Source of the DNA: Hydrogenovibrio sp049975065
GTDB lineage: Bacteria; Pseudomonadota; Gammaproteobacteria; Thiomicrospirales; Thiomicrospiraceae
Reading direction: 5' to 3' (one strand)
Length of the DNA stretch: 5,411 nt
Assembly: GCA_049975065.1 (NCBI GenBank)
Contig: JBNGDN010000141.1
The position numbers were made by a program, and so were the translations under genes. The notes under the pieces were generated by a model. That model made no database searches. It worked only from the letters and a program-made list of their open reading frames with translations, and was not told the DNA's origin. Positions 1-4,842 of the stretch are shown here, piece by piece; position 1 is the stretch's first letter; each line of letters begins with the position of its first letter.

Positions 1-575
1 ATGTTTAGGGCTTGCGCCAAGGCTTGGGTGGCTTCGATATTGACGCCTTGCATCATGCCGTCTCGGCCGATGTCGGTGTAAATGATGGCTTCAACGCCGT
101 CGTTTTCGAATTGTTTGCCCAGCTCGGCCACGTGATGGTCGGTAACGTCCGCCCAACCGTTGATGGCGACCATGCCTTCTTTAGCATCCAAGCCAACCAT
201 AATGTGGCCAGGAAAGGCTTGGCAGGCTTCGGCGACGAATTCAGGATTGTGAACGGCTTGGGTGCCGATAATGCAATAACTGACGCCCGCTTCGAGATAG
301 GCTTCGATGGTGTTCAGGTCGCGGATGCCGCCGCCAATTTGTACCGGCAGTTCCGGAAAGGCTTCGCGCACTTGGTAAACGGCGGTGGCATTGACGGGTT
401 GGCCTTCAAAGGCACCGTTCAGGTCAACCATGTGGAGGCGGCGTGCGCCTTCGTTGACCCAGCGTTCGGCCATGGCAACGATGTCGCCGGAAAATACGGT
501 GGCGTCTTCCATCAGGCCTTGGCGGAGTCGTACGCATTCGCCGTCTTTTAAATCAATTGCTGGAATGAGTAGCAT
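1..575 (-). CDS. hisA: HisA, ProFAR isomerase (5' part only, runs off the left edge)
   Basis: 1-(5-phosphoribosyl)-5-[(5-phosphoribosylamino)methylideneamino]imidazole-4-carboxamide isomerase, a cytoplasmic TIM-barrel enzyme. It performs the Amadori rearrangement of ProFAR to PRFAR, the substrate of HisH-HisF. The reverse strand from the ATG at 575-573 translates without a stop for 191 codons and begins MLLIPAIDLKDGECVRLRQG. Asp8 in PAIDLKDG is the expected first catalytic acid, and Asp130 in the GLDAKEG stretch the second. The phosphate-binding motifs QIGGGIR (about 79-85) and YTDIGRDG (about 166-173) are present. The family is usually about 245 residues, so roughly the last 55 lie outside the window. 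An AAGGA ribosome-binding site lies just upstream of the ATG. The gene follows hisH after 51 bp, with no terminator visible between them. Identification is secure; only the C-terminal part is unseen. Confidence 0.96.
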   Translation of the reverse strand, partial: MLLIPAIDLKDGECVRLRQGLMEDATVFSGDIVAMAERWVNEGARRLHMVDLNGAFEGQPVNATAVYQVREAFPELPVQIGGGIRDLNTIEAYLEAGVSYCIIGTQAVHNPEFVAEACQAFPGHIMVGLDAKEGMVAINGWADVTDHHVAELGKQFENDGVEAIIYTDIGRDGMMQGVNIEATQALAQALN

Positions 576-626
576 GGTGTTCCTTTTCCGTTAAATCTGT
601 TGAATCTTTGAACATTCCGATTCGGT

Positions 627-1268
627 TTACAGTTGGTTCCAATTCAGAAAGTTTTTGAATAATTGCAGTCCGGCGTCGGCGCTTTTTTCCGGGTGAGCCT
701 GAATGGCAAACAGCTTGTTTTTGGCCAGTGCCGAAGCGAAAGTGTCGCCGTGCGTGGTTTCACCGACAATGGTGTCGGTGTCCGTTGGCACCACGTAATA
801 GCTGTGGACAAAATAAAACCGGCTGTCCTGTTCGATGCCGTGCCATAAAGGGTGTTCTTTTGTCTGGTGGATTTGGTTCCAACCCATGTGCGGCATTTTC
901 AGGCCTGGGTGATTTTGCAGATCGAATTGCTTAACGTCGCCGGGCAGGATGTTTAGGCAGTCAATGCCATTGTTTTCCTGACTGTGCGTCATTAAAACTT
1001 GTAGCCCCATGCAAATGCCTAAAAACGGTTTTTCAACGGCGGCTTCCATTAAAGTGTGCGCAATGCCGGTGTTGTTCAATGCGTTCATACAGGCTTTGGC
1101 CGCGCCTTGGCCGGGGAAAATGACGGCATCCGAATTGCGAATGACCTCGGCATCGTCTGTGATTTGAATGCGTACCTGATCTGGGGCGACGTGCTCCGCG
1201 GCTTTGGCAACGGAGCGTAAATTGCCCATGCCGTAATCAATGACCGAAACAAGTTTCTGATTGGGCAT
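627..1268 (-). CDS. hisH: HisH, glutaminase subunit of imidazole glycerol phosphate synthase
   Basis: Class I glutamine amidotransferase of 213 residues, a normal length. It hydrolyses glutamine and channels ammonia to HisF, which makes imidazole glycerol phosphate and AICAR from PRFAR. The nucleophile is Cys86 in PFLGICMGLQ, and the catalytic His192 and Glu194 lie in QAHPEKS. PGQGA (52-56) is the oxyanion-strand region, where many homologues have PGVGA. HMGWN (127-131) is another family signature. I chose the ATG at 1268-1266 because family similarity begins at once with KLVSVIDYGMGNLRSV and an AAAGGGG sequence lies 12 bases upstream, within the end of hisB. An in-frame ATG at 1319 would add 17 residues that do not look like HisH and would overlap hisB by 47 bases. 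The gene starts 4 bases after the hisB stop, so translation is probably coupled. Confidence 0.96.
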   Translation of the reverse strand: MPNQKLVSVIDYGMGNLRSVAKAAEHVAPDQVRIQITDDAEVIRNSDAVIFPGQGAAKACMNALNNTGIAHTLMEAAVEKPFLGICMGLQVLMTHSQENNGIDCLNILPGDVKQFDLQNHPGLKMPHMGWNQIHQTKEHPLWHGIEQDSRFYFVHSYYVVPTDTDTIVGETTHGDTFASALAKNKLFAIQAHPEKSADAGLQLFKNFLNWNQL

Positions 1269-1272
1269 GGGC

Positions 1273-1860
1273 TTACAGTGCCCCTTTGGTGGACGGGAGT
1301 TGGTCGGCCATACGTTCATCCGTTTCCAGTGCCATTCTTAGCGCACGGCCAAAAGCTTTGAAAATGGTCTCGACTTGGTGGTGGGCATTTTGGCCGCGCA
1401 GATTGTCGATGTGTAGCGTGGCGTGTGCATGATTGACAAAACCTTGAAAGAATTCGGAAACCAGCTCTGTGTCGAACTGGCCGATACTGGCGCGGGTAAA
1501 ATTGGCGTGAAATACCAGGCCTGGTCGTCCTGATAAATCGATGACAGCGCGTGAGAGGGCTTCGTCCAGCGGCACATAGACGTGGCCGTAACGTTTAATG
1601 CCTTTTTTGCTGCCCACGGCTTCGCGCACAGCCATGCCAAGACAGATGCCAATGTCTTCCACTGTGTGGTGGTCATCAATATGGGTGTCGCCTTTGGCGT
1701 CAATGCTAAGGTCAATCAAGCCGTGGCGGGCAATTTGATCCAGCATGTGTTCCAGAAATGGGACACCCGTATTCAGGTTCGCCGTGCCTTTTCCATCCAA
1801 GTTAACCGTGAGTTGTATTTGGGTTTCAAGCGTGTTGCGCTCGATAGTGGCTTGTCGCAT
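1273..1860 (-). CDS. hisB: HisB, imidazoleglycerol-phosphate dehydratase (monofunctional)
   Basis: Cytoplasmic manganese enzyme converting imidazole glycerol phosphate to imidazole acetol phosphate. The 195-residue protein contains only the dehydratase domain. The N-terminal histidinol-phosphatase domain of the bifunctional enteric HisB is absent. The metal-binding motifs of both repeated halves are visible: FLEHMLDQIARHG (35-47, His38), DDHHTVEDIGI (62-72, His64, His65, Glu68), NHAHATLHI (143-151) and NAHHQVETIFKAFGRAL (158-174, His160, His161, Glu164). The ATG at 1860-1858 has an AGGAG ribosome-binding site 6 bases upstream (plus-strand 1867-1871). It is the first gene of the visible his cluster, with hisH 4 bases downstream. 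No gene precedes it on this strand back to the divergent ccoN, so it probably follows its own promoter near 1945-1972. Confidence 0.97.
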   Translation of the reverse strand: MRQATIERNTLETQIQLTVNLDGKGTANLNTGVPFLEHMLDQIARHGLIDLSIDAKGDTHIDDHHTVEDIGICLGMAVREAVGSKKGIKRYGHVYVPLDEALSRAVIDLSGRPGLVFHANFTRASIGQFDTELVSEFFQGFVNHAHATLHIDNLRGQNAHHQVETIFKAFGRALRMALETDERMADQLPSTKGAL

Positions 1861-1944
1861 AGCCTGCTCCTGGGTGTTATGTCTGGCGCGGGTCGATGGT
1901 GCGCGATAAGCTGCTAGCCCGGGATCGCCTTTTTAAGGGGTGTT

Positions 1945-1972
1945 ATTATAGCGATTTCAAACGGGGTTTAAG
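1945..1972 (-). promoter_or_regulatory. Candidate sigma-70 promoter for hisBHA
   Basis: On the minus strand there is a perfect TATAAT (plus-strand 1950-1945). Sixteen bases upstream is only a weak -35, CTTAAA (1972-1967, 3 of 6 matches to TTGACA). Transcription would begin near 1938, giving a leader of about 78 bases before the hisB ATG. The good -10 with poor -35 would fit a promoter that needs an activator, and the tandem 11-bp repeats begin just upstream of this -35. Position, orientation and the -10 support the call; the weak -35 limits it. Confidence 0.5.
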
Positions 1973-1982
1973 CGTTAAATTT

Positions 1983-2015
1983 GCAAGGATTGAGCAAGGA
2001 TTAAGGAATAATTAA
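1983..2015. repeat. Three tandem 11-bp direct repeats, possible regulator-binding array
   Basis: GCAAGGATTGA (1983-1993) is followed directly by GCAAGGATTAA (1994-2004), with 10 of 11 bases identical. A third, degenerate copy, GGAATAATTAA (2005-2015), matches the second at 8 of 11. The period of 11 bp is about one helical turn, so the copies face the same side of the DNA. OmpR/PhoB-family regulators, including ArcA, are known to bind direct repeats with this spacing; which protein binds here, if any, is not shown. The array lies about 45-77 bases upstream of the predicted hisB start and about 200-230 bases upstream of the predicted ccoN start. Confidence 0.6.
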
Positions 2016-2146
2016 TATGGGTTATAAAAAAAATTTGTCCCAGAAGTTCCGTCTTAAGCTCTATTTTTGCGATAATTAGCGTGTTATTTTTTTTGAGTCA
2101 AATCTGCAGGGTGTGACGCCTGTGATTCTTGGTTTGCGTTGTATTT

Positions 2147-2160
2147 TTGATATAGATTAA
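2147..2160 (+). promoter_or_regulatory. FNR/ANR-type binding site upstream of ccoN
   Basis: TTGATATAGATTAA matches the FNR/ANR consensus TTGAT-N4-ATCAA at 9 of 10 defined positions; the one difference is T for C in the right half. Its centre (2153.5) lies about 62 bases upstream of the start predicted from the TATAAT at 2204-2209. This is a position from which FNR-type proteins are known to activate as class I activators. cbb3 oxidase operons in many proteobacteria are activated by FNR, ANR or FixK under low oxygen, so the site fits its target. It is inferred from sequence only. Confidence 0.72.
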
Positions 2161-2179
2161 GTTTTTGTGAACGTCGAGC

Positions 2180-2209
2180 CTGACATATTCATCGGGACTT
2201 ATCTATAAT
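2180..2209 (+). promoter_or_regulatory. Predicted sigma-70 promoter of the ccoNOQP operon
   Basis: The -35 is CTGACA (2180-2185, 5 of 6 matches) and the -10 a perfect TATAAT (2204-2209), separated by 18 bases. Transcription would begin near 2216, leaving a 5' leader of about 90 bases before the ccoN ATG. The FNR/ANR-type box sits directly upstream at about -62. This is the best plus-strand promoter match in the divergent region. Confidence 0.7.
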
Positions 2210-2306
2210 GCGCTCTGAGGAAACAGGTTCTGCGTTTTTGGGATTGGTCACTCAAAAAGCCAATGCAGGCTTGATTAATTTTGACTATAAGGGGGAATCC
2301 GACTGA
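2208..2306 (+). CDS. Possible 32-codon leader ORF overlapping the ccoN start (doubtful)
   Basis: An ATG at 2208 opens a 32-codon frame beginning MRSEETGSAFLG and ending KGESD. Its TGA at 2304-2306 shares a base with the ccoN ATG (TGATG), an arrangement typical of translational coupling. Against it, no ribosome-binding site precedes this ATG, and the ATG overlaps the -10 hexamer, so a transcript from the predicted promoter would lack it. I do not recognise the peptide. It would be real only if transcription starts further upstream or a non-ATG start inside the leader is used; chance is the likelier explanation. Confidence 0.12.
   Translation: MRSEETGSAFLGLVTQKANAGLINFDYKGESD
2289..2295 (+). 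promoter_or_regulatory. ccoN ribosome-binding site
   Basis: AAGGGGG lies 10 bases before the ATG at 2306. It fixes the ccoN start, which is followed by the short hydrophilic N-terminus expected before the first helix. Confidence 0.75.
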
Positions 2307-3736
2307 TGGATACTACAGCAAAACCACAATATGACAATGGTGTTGTGAAGTACTTAGCTGTGGGCGCGATTACGTTTTTGGTATTGGGAACCTTGATGGG
2401 AACCTTTGCTGCAGCGCAATTGGCCTGGCCAGCTTTGAATTTTGATATCGCGGAAATTACGTTTGCGCGTTTACGCGTCATGCACACGAATACGGTTATT
2501 TTTGCCTTTGGTGGTATGACATTGATGGCCACCGCATTTTATACCGTGCAGCGGACGAACGGTGTTCGTTTGTGGAGTAACGGGATGGCGTGGTTGACAG
2601 CGATTTTGTTCACAATCGGGTTGCTTGCCGTTGTGGTGACCATCTCTTTGGGGATGACAGCCGGTAAAGAATACCATGAGCAAGAATGGCCATTGGCGAT
2701 TGCGATTGCATTAGTCTGGACGCTGTATACGTTGAACTTTGTGATGACGATTGCCTCACGTAACAAGGACACGCATCCAAACGTTTACGTCTCCAATTGG
2801 TTCTTCTTGGGGATGATGATTGCGATTACCTACCTTTATGTTGTGAACGGCCTGGCCATTCCGGTGTCTCTGTTCCGTTCCTATTCCATGTTTGCAGGCG
2901 TGCAGGATGCCATGATTCAATGGTGGTGGGGGCACAATGCGGTTGGGTTCTTCCTAACAGCGGGCTTTTTGGGGATTATGTATTACTTTGTGCCTAAGCA
3001 GGCGCAGCGTCCTATCTATTCCTACCGCTTATCGGTCATCCATTTTTGGGCGTTGATGTTCGGTTATGTTTGGTTGGGAGCGCACCACCTTCAATATACG
3101 GCGTTGCCTGATTGGACCGGTTCCCTGGGTGCGGTTATCTCTTTGGCGATGATTATCCCTTCCTGGGGTGGGGCTCTTAACGGGATGTTAACGCTTTCCG
3201 GTGCCTGGGATAGACTGCGTACCGATTATATCCTACGCTTCTTGATCATTGCCTTGGCGTTCTACGCCATGTCCACCTTCGAAGGGCCTGTTATGGCTGC
3301 GAAAACCGTAAACGCACTTTCTCACTACACGGATTGGACAGTGGGTCATGTTCACTCCGGTGCTTTGGGTTGGGTTGCGATGGTTTCCATTGGTGCTCTG
3401 TATCACATGGTGATGAAGCTGTGGAATACGGAAATGTATTCTATGAAACTGATTAACTTCCACTTCTGGTTGGCCACAATTGGTACGGTTTTCTATATCG
3501 TCGCTATGTGGGTCTCCGGTATTATGCAAGGTTTGATGTGGCGTGCTTATGATGAGTACGGCACTTTGGCATACACCTTTGCAGAGTCGGTTTCTGCGAT
3601 GCATCCTTATTATGTAATGCGTGCCGTAGGCGGTCTCCTGTTCTTCTCAGGTGCGGTTGTCATGCTGTATAACGTTGTGATGACGATCAGAATGGCCAAT
3701 GCCAAAGAGAGCGTTGCTGCGACAGCGAATGCTTGA
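2306..3736 (+). CDS. ccoN: CcoN, catalytic subunit I of cbb3-type cytochrome c oxidase
   Basis: Inner-membrane heme-copper oxidase subunit of 476 residues, a normal length, mostly hydrophobic and consistent with the usual twelve helices. It reduces oxygen to water at a heme b3-CuB centre and pumps protons. All expected metal ligands are visible: His60 in RVMHTNTVIFAFGG and His350 for low-spin heme b, His348 in VGHVHSGALGW for heme b3, and His210 in WWWGHNAVGF plus His260 and His261 in GAHHLQ for CuB. Tyr254 in FGYVWLGAHH matches the cbb3-specific cross-linked tyrosine, and Glu326 in STFEGP is the conserved glutamate near the heme. These features separate it from aa3 subunit I and from NorB. 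The ATG at 2306 has an AAGGGGG ribosome-binding site (2289-2295) 10 bases upstream. It is the first gene of ccoNOQP, probably under oxygen-responsive FNR/ANR-type control. Confidence 0.98.
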   Translation: MDTTAKPQYDNGVVKYLAVGAITFLVLGTLMGTFAAAQLAWPALNFDIAEITFARLRVMHTNTVIFAFGGMTLMATAFYTVQRTNGVRLWSNGMAWLTAILFTIGLLAVVVTISLGMTAGKEYHEQEWPLAIAIALVWTLYTLNFVMTIASRNKDTHPNVYVSNWFFLGMMIAITYLYVVNGLAIPVSLFRSYSMFAGVQDAMIQWWWGHNAVGFFLTAGFLGIMYYFVPKQAQRPIYSYRLSVIHFWALMFGYVWLGAHHLQYTALPDWTGSLGAVISLAMIIPSWGGALNGMLTLSGAWDRLRTDYILRFLIIALAFYAMSTFEGPVMAAKTVNALSHYTDWTVGHVHSGALGWVAMVSIGALYHMVMKLWNTEMYSMKLINFHFWLATIGTVFYIVAMWVSGIMQGLMWRAYDEYGTLAYTFAESVSAMHPYYVMRAVGGLLFFSGAVVMLYNVVMTIRMANAKESVAATANA

Positions 3737-3746
3737 TAGACAGCCA

Positions 3747-3789
3747 ATCATTTGCGATGGGCGGAGCCTGTCGCAAGCTTTGAAATGAT
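3747..3789 (+). repeat. Stem-loop in the ccoN-ccoO gap, possible mRNA processing or stability element
   Basis: TTGCGA (3752-3757) pairs with TCGCAA (3771-3776). The pairing continues inward through a U-G and a G-U wobble and then GGC/GCC to a GGA triloop (3763-3765), an unbroken 11-bp stem in RNA. Outside it, ATCAT (3747-3751) can pair with ATGAT (3785-3789), leaving bases 3777-3784 bulged on the 3' side. No run of U follows, so it does not look like an intrinsic terminator. It starts 10 bases after the ccoN stop and ends 6 bases before the ccoO ribosome-binding site. A role in RNA cleavage, protection of the ccoN 3' end or tuning of subunit output is inference. Confidence 0.6.
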
Positions 3790-3811
3790 GAGTTTGAGGA
3801 GCAATAGACTC

Positions 3812-4642
3812 ATGTCAGAAAATCAAAAACCTAAAAACTTACAAGAACGTCTAGAAAGAAATATCTTCGGGATGTTTATGGTGACGGCTTTGGCTGTATC
3901 CATCGCCGGTATTGTTGAAATCGTACCGTTGTTTTATCTAAAAGAAAGCGTTGACTATACGGAGCAAACCGATAAATACGGTAACGTTAAAAACGAAAAA
4001 TTTCCAGAGTTGGTTTGGGAAAGAACCTTTACGATGGATGATAACGGCAAATTGGTTTCCGATAAGCAATTGTACAAGCAGGATCGAAATGGTCAATGGG
4101 TTCTAGCCGATTGGAAACCGGGCGATGGTGTCCGTCCTTATACACCACTTGAACTGGCCGGTCGTGATCTTTATTTAAGAGAAGGTTGCTATATCTGTCA
4201 TTCGCAAATGATTCGTCCTTTCCGCGATGAGCGTGAGCGTTATGGTCACTATTCGTTGGCCACAGAGTCCATGTACGATCATCCTATGCAGTGGGGTTCA
4301 AAACGTACTGGACCTGACTTGGCACGTCTGGGCGGAAAATATTCGGATGAGTGGCATGTTATGCACTTGTTGCGTCCTCAGGATCTGGTTCCGGAATCTG
4401 TCATGCCGGCCTACCCTTGGTTGGCTGAAAATCCGGTTTCGGAAGATTTCTTTGGTACACAGCGCGATATGTCAAAACGCCTGTCTGTTATGCGCACTTT
4501 GGGTGTGCCCTATACGGATGAGGAAATTGAGAACGCCAATGCGGCCATTGAAGGTTATACCGAAATTGATGCAATGGTAGCTTACCTTCAGGTATTGGGC
4601 ACCATGGTGAAATTAGACGATAGTAAGGCATATCGTGAGTAA
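3812..4642 (+). CDS. ccoO: CcoO, membrane-bound monoheme cytochrome c subunit II of cbb3 oxidase
   Basis: Monoheme c-type cytochrome of 276 residues that passes electrons to CcoN. An uncleaved N-terminal anchor spans about residues 20-43, and the remainder faces the periplasm. The heme motif is Cys126-Tyr-Ile-Cys129-His130 in REGCYICHSQMIRPFRDE; Met198 in ESVMPAYPWL is the probable second axial ligand. Other CcoO signatures are ERYGHYSLA, WGSKRTGPDLARLGG, RTLGVPYT and EIDAMVAYLQVLGT. The start at 3812 is supported by GAGGAG (3796-3801) 10 bases upstream and by the expected hydrophilic N-terminus. A TTG at 3752 would add 20 implausible residues. Odd point: about 60 residues (48-107) separate the anchor from the RPYTPLELAGRDLY block, where the short forms I recall have under ten, so the protein is longer than the usual 200-240 residues. 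The final 8 bases overlap ccoQ. Confidence 0.97.
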   Translation: MSENQKPKNLQERLERNIFGMFMVTALAVSIAGIVEIVPLFYLKESVDYTEQTDKYGNVKNEKFPELVWERTFTMDDNGKLVSDKQLYKQDRNGQWVLADWKPGDGVRPYTPLELAGRDLYLREGCYICHSQMIRPFRDERERYGHYSLATESMYDHPMQWGSKRTGPDLARLGGKYSDEWHVMHLLRPQDLVPESVMPAYPWLAENPVSEDFFGTQRDMSKRLSVMRTLGVPYTDEEIENANAAIEGYTEIDAMVAYLQVLGTMVKLDDSKAYRE

Positions 4643-4820
4643 TCTTGAAGCGTATTTCGATACCGACTGGTCGGCCATGACGACATCCGACTGGGTAGGT
4701 CTGGTCATTACCGTCGGTGTCTTTCTGGGAATGCTCATCACGTTTGCACTGGCACTGCGTCCGAGCAAACGTGATGAACTCGAAAACGAAAAGTTCAAGA
4801 TTTTAGATGAAGATGATTAA
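4635..4820 (+). CDS. ccoQ: CcoQ/FixQ, small accessory subunit of cbb3 oxidase
   Basis: A 61-residue protein with one membrane helix (about 20-42, DWVGLVITVGVFLGMLITFA) followed by a charged cytoplasmic tail, PSKRDELENEKFKILDEDD. This is the usual build of CcoQ, which helps stabilise the oxidase complex and the association of CcoP. Size and position between ccoO and ccoP support the call, since the sequence itself is poorly conserved in this family. The start is a GTG at 4635, overlapping the ccoO stop by 8 bases, with AAGG (4625-4628) 6 bases upstream; this suggests coupling to ccoO. An in-frame ATG at 4677 would give 47 residues beginning MTTSDWVGL but has no visible ribosome-binding site. 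Confidence 0.88.
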   Translation: MSNLEAYFDTDWSAMTTSDWVGLVITVGVFLGMLITFALALRPSKRDELENEKFKILDEDD

Positions 4821-4842
4821 GTTATTCTGAGGAGAATAAGAT

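Larger units (their letters stand above)
1861..2305. other. Divergent control region between hisB and ccoN
   Basis: This 445-bp stretch lies between two divergently transcribed operons and contains no credible conserved gene. From left to right it holds the hisB leader (1861-about 1938) with a short GCGAT/ATCGC inverted repeat (1903-1907 and 1924-1928), a minus-strand TATAAT (1945-1950), three tandem 11-bp repeats (1983-2015), an AT-rich stretch (about 2005-2100), an FNR/ANR-like palindrome (2147-2160), a plus-strand promoter (2180-2209) and the ccoN leader (about 2216-2305). The middle part is visibly more AT-rich than the genes on either side. About 130 bp, from 2016 to 2146, holds nothing I can assign beyond AT-rich sequence. 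Confidence 0.8.

Noticed and set aside
12..551. Long plus-strand open frame of 179 codons opposite hisA
   Set aside because: It is the antisense shadow of hisA, whose reverse-strand translation carries all the family motifs. The plus-strand product resembles no protein I recognise.
1269..1319. A 17-residue N-terminal extension of HisH from an ATG at 1319
   Set aside because: It would overlap hisB by 47 bases and its residues are unlike any HisH start. The ATG at 1268 begins just before the conserved block.
1903..1928. GCGAT/ATCGC inverted repeat in the hisB leader as an attenuator
   Set aside because: The stem is only 5 bp with a 16-base loop, no U-run follows, and there is no histidine-rich leader peptide.
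1990..2004. TTGAGCAAGGATTAA as a second FNR box
   Set aside because: The half-sites are separated by 5 bases rather than 4 and the left half is imperfect. The sequence is better explained by the 11-bp tandem repeat.
2074..2101. Minus-strand TTGACT with a 17-base spacer as a second hisB promoter
   Set aside because: The sequence at the -10 position (TAATTA) matches TATAAT at only two of six bases.
2271..2285. TTGATTAATTTTGAC as an FNR box next to the ccoN start
   Set aside because: Only the left half matches; at the required spacing the right half matches ATCAA at 1 of 5 bases.
3752..3811. A 20-residue N-terminal extension of CcoO from a TTG codon
   Set aside because: The extension runs through the inverted repeat and has no ribosome-binding site or family similarity. 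The ATG at 3812 has GAGGAG 10 bases upstream.
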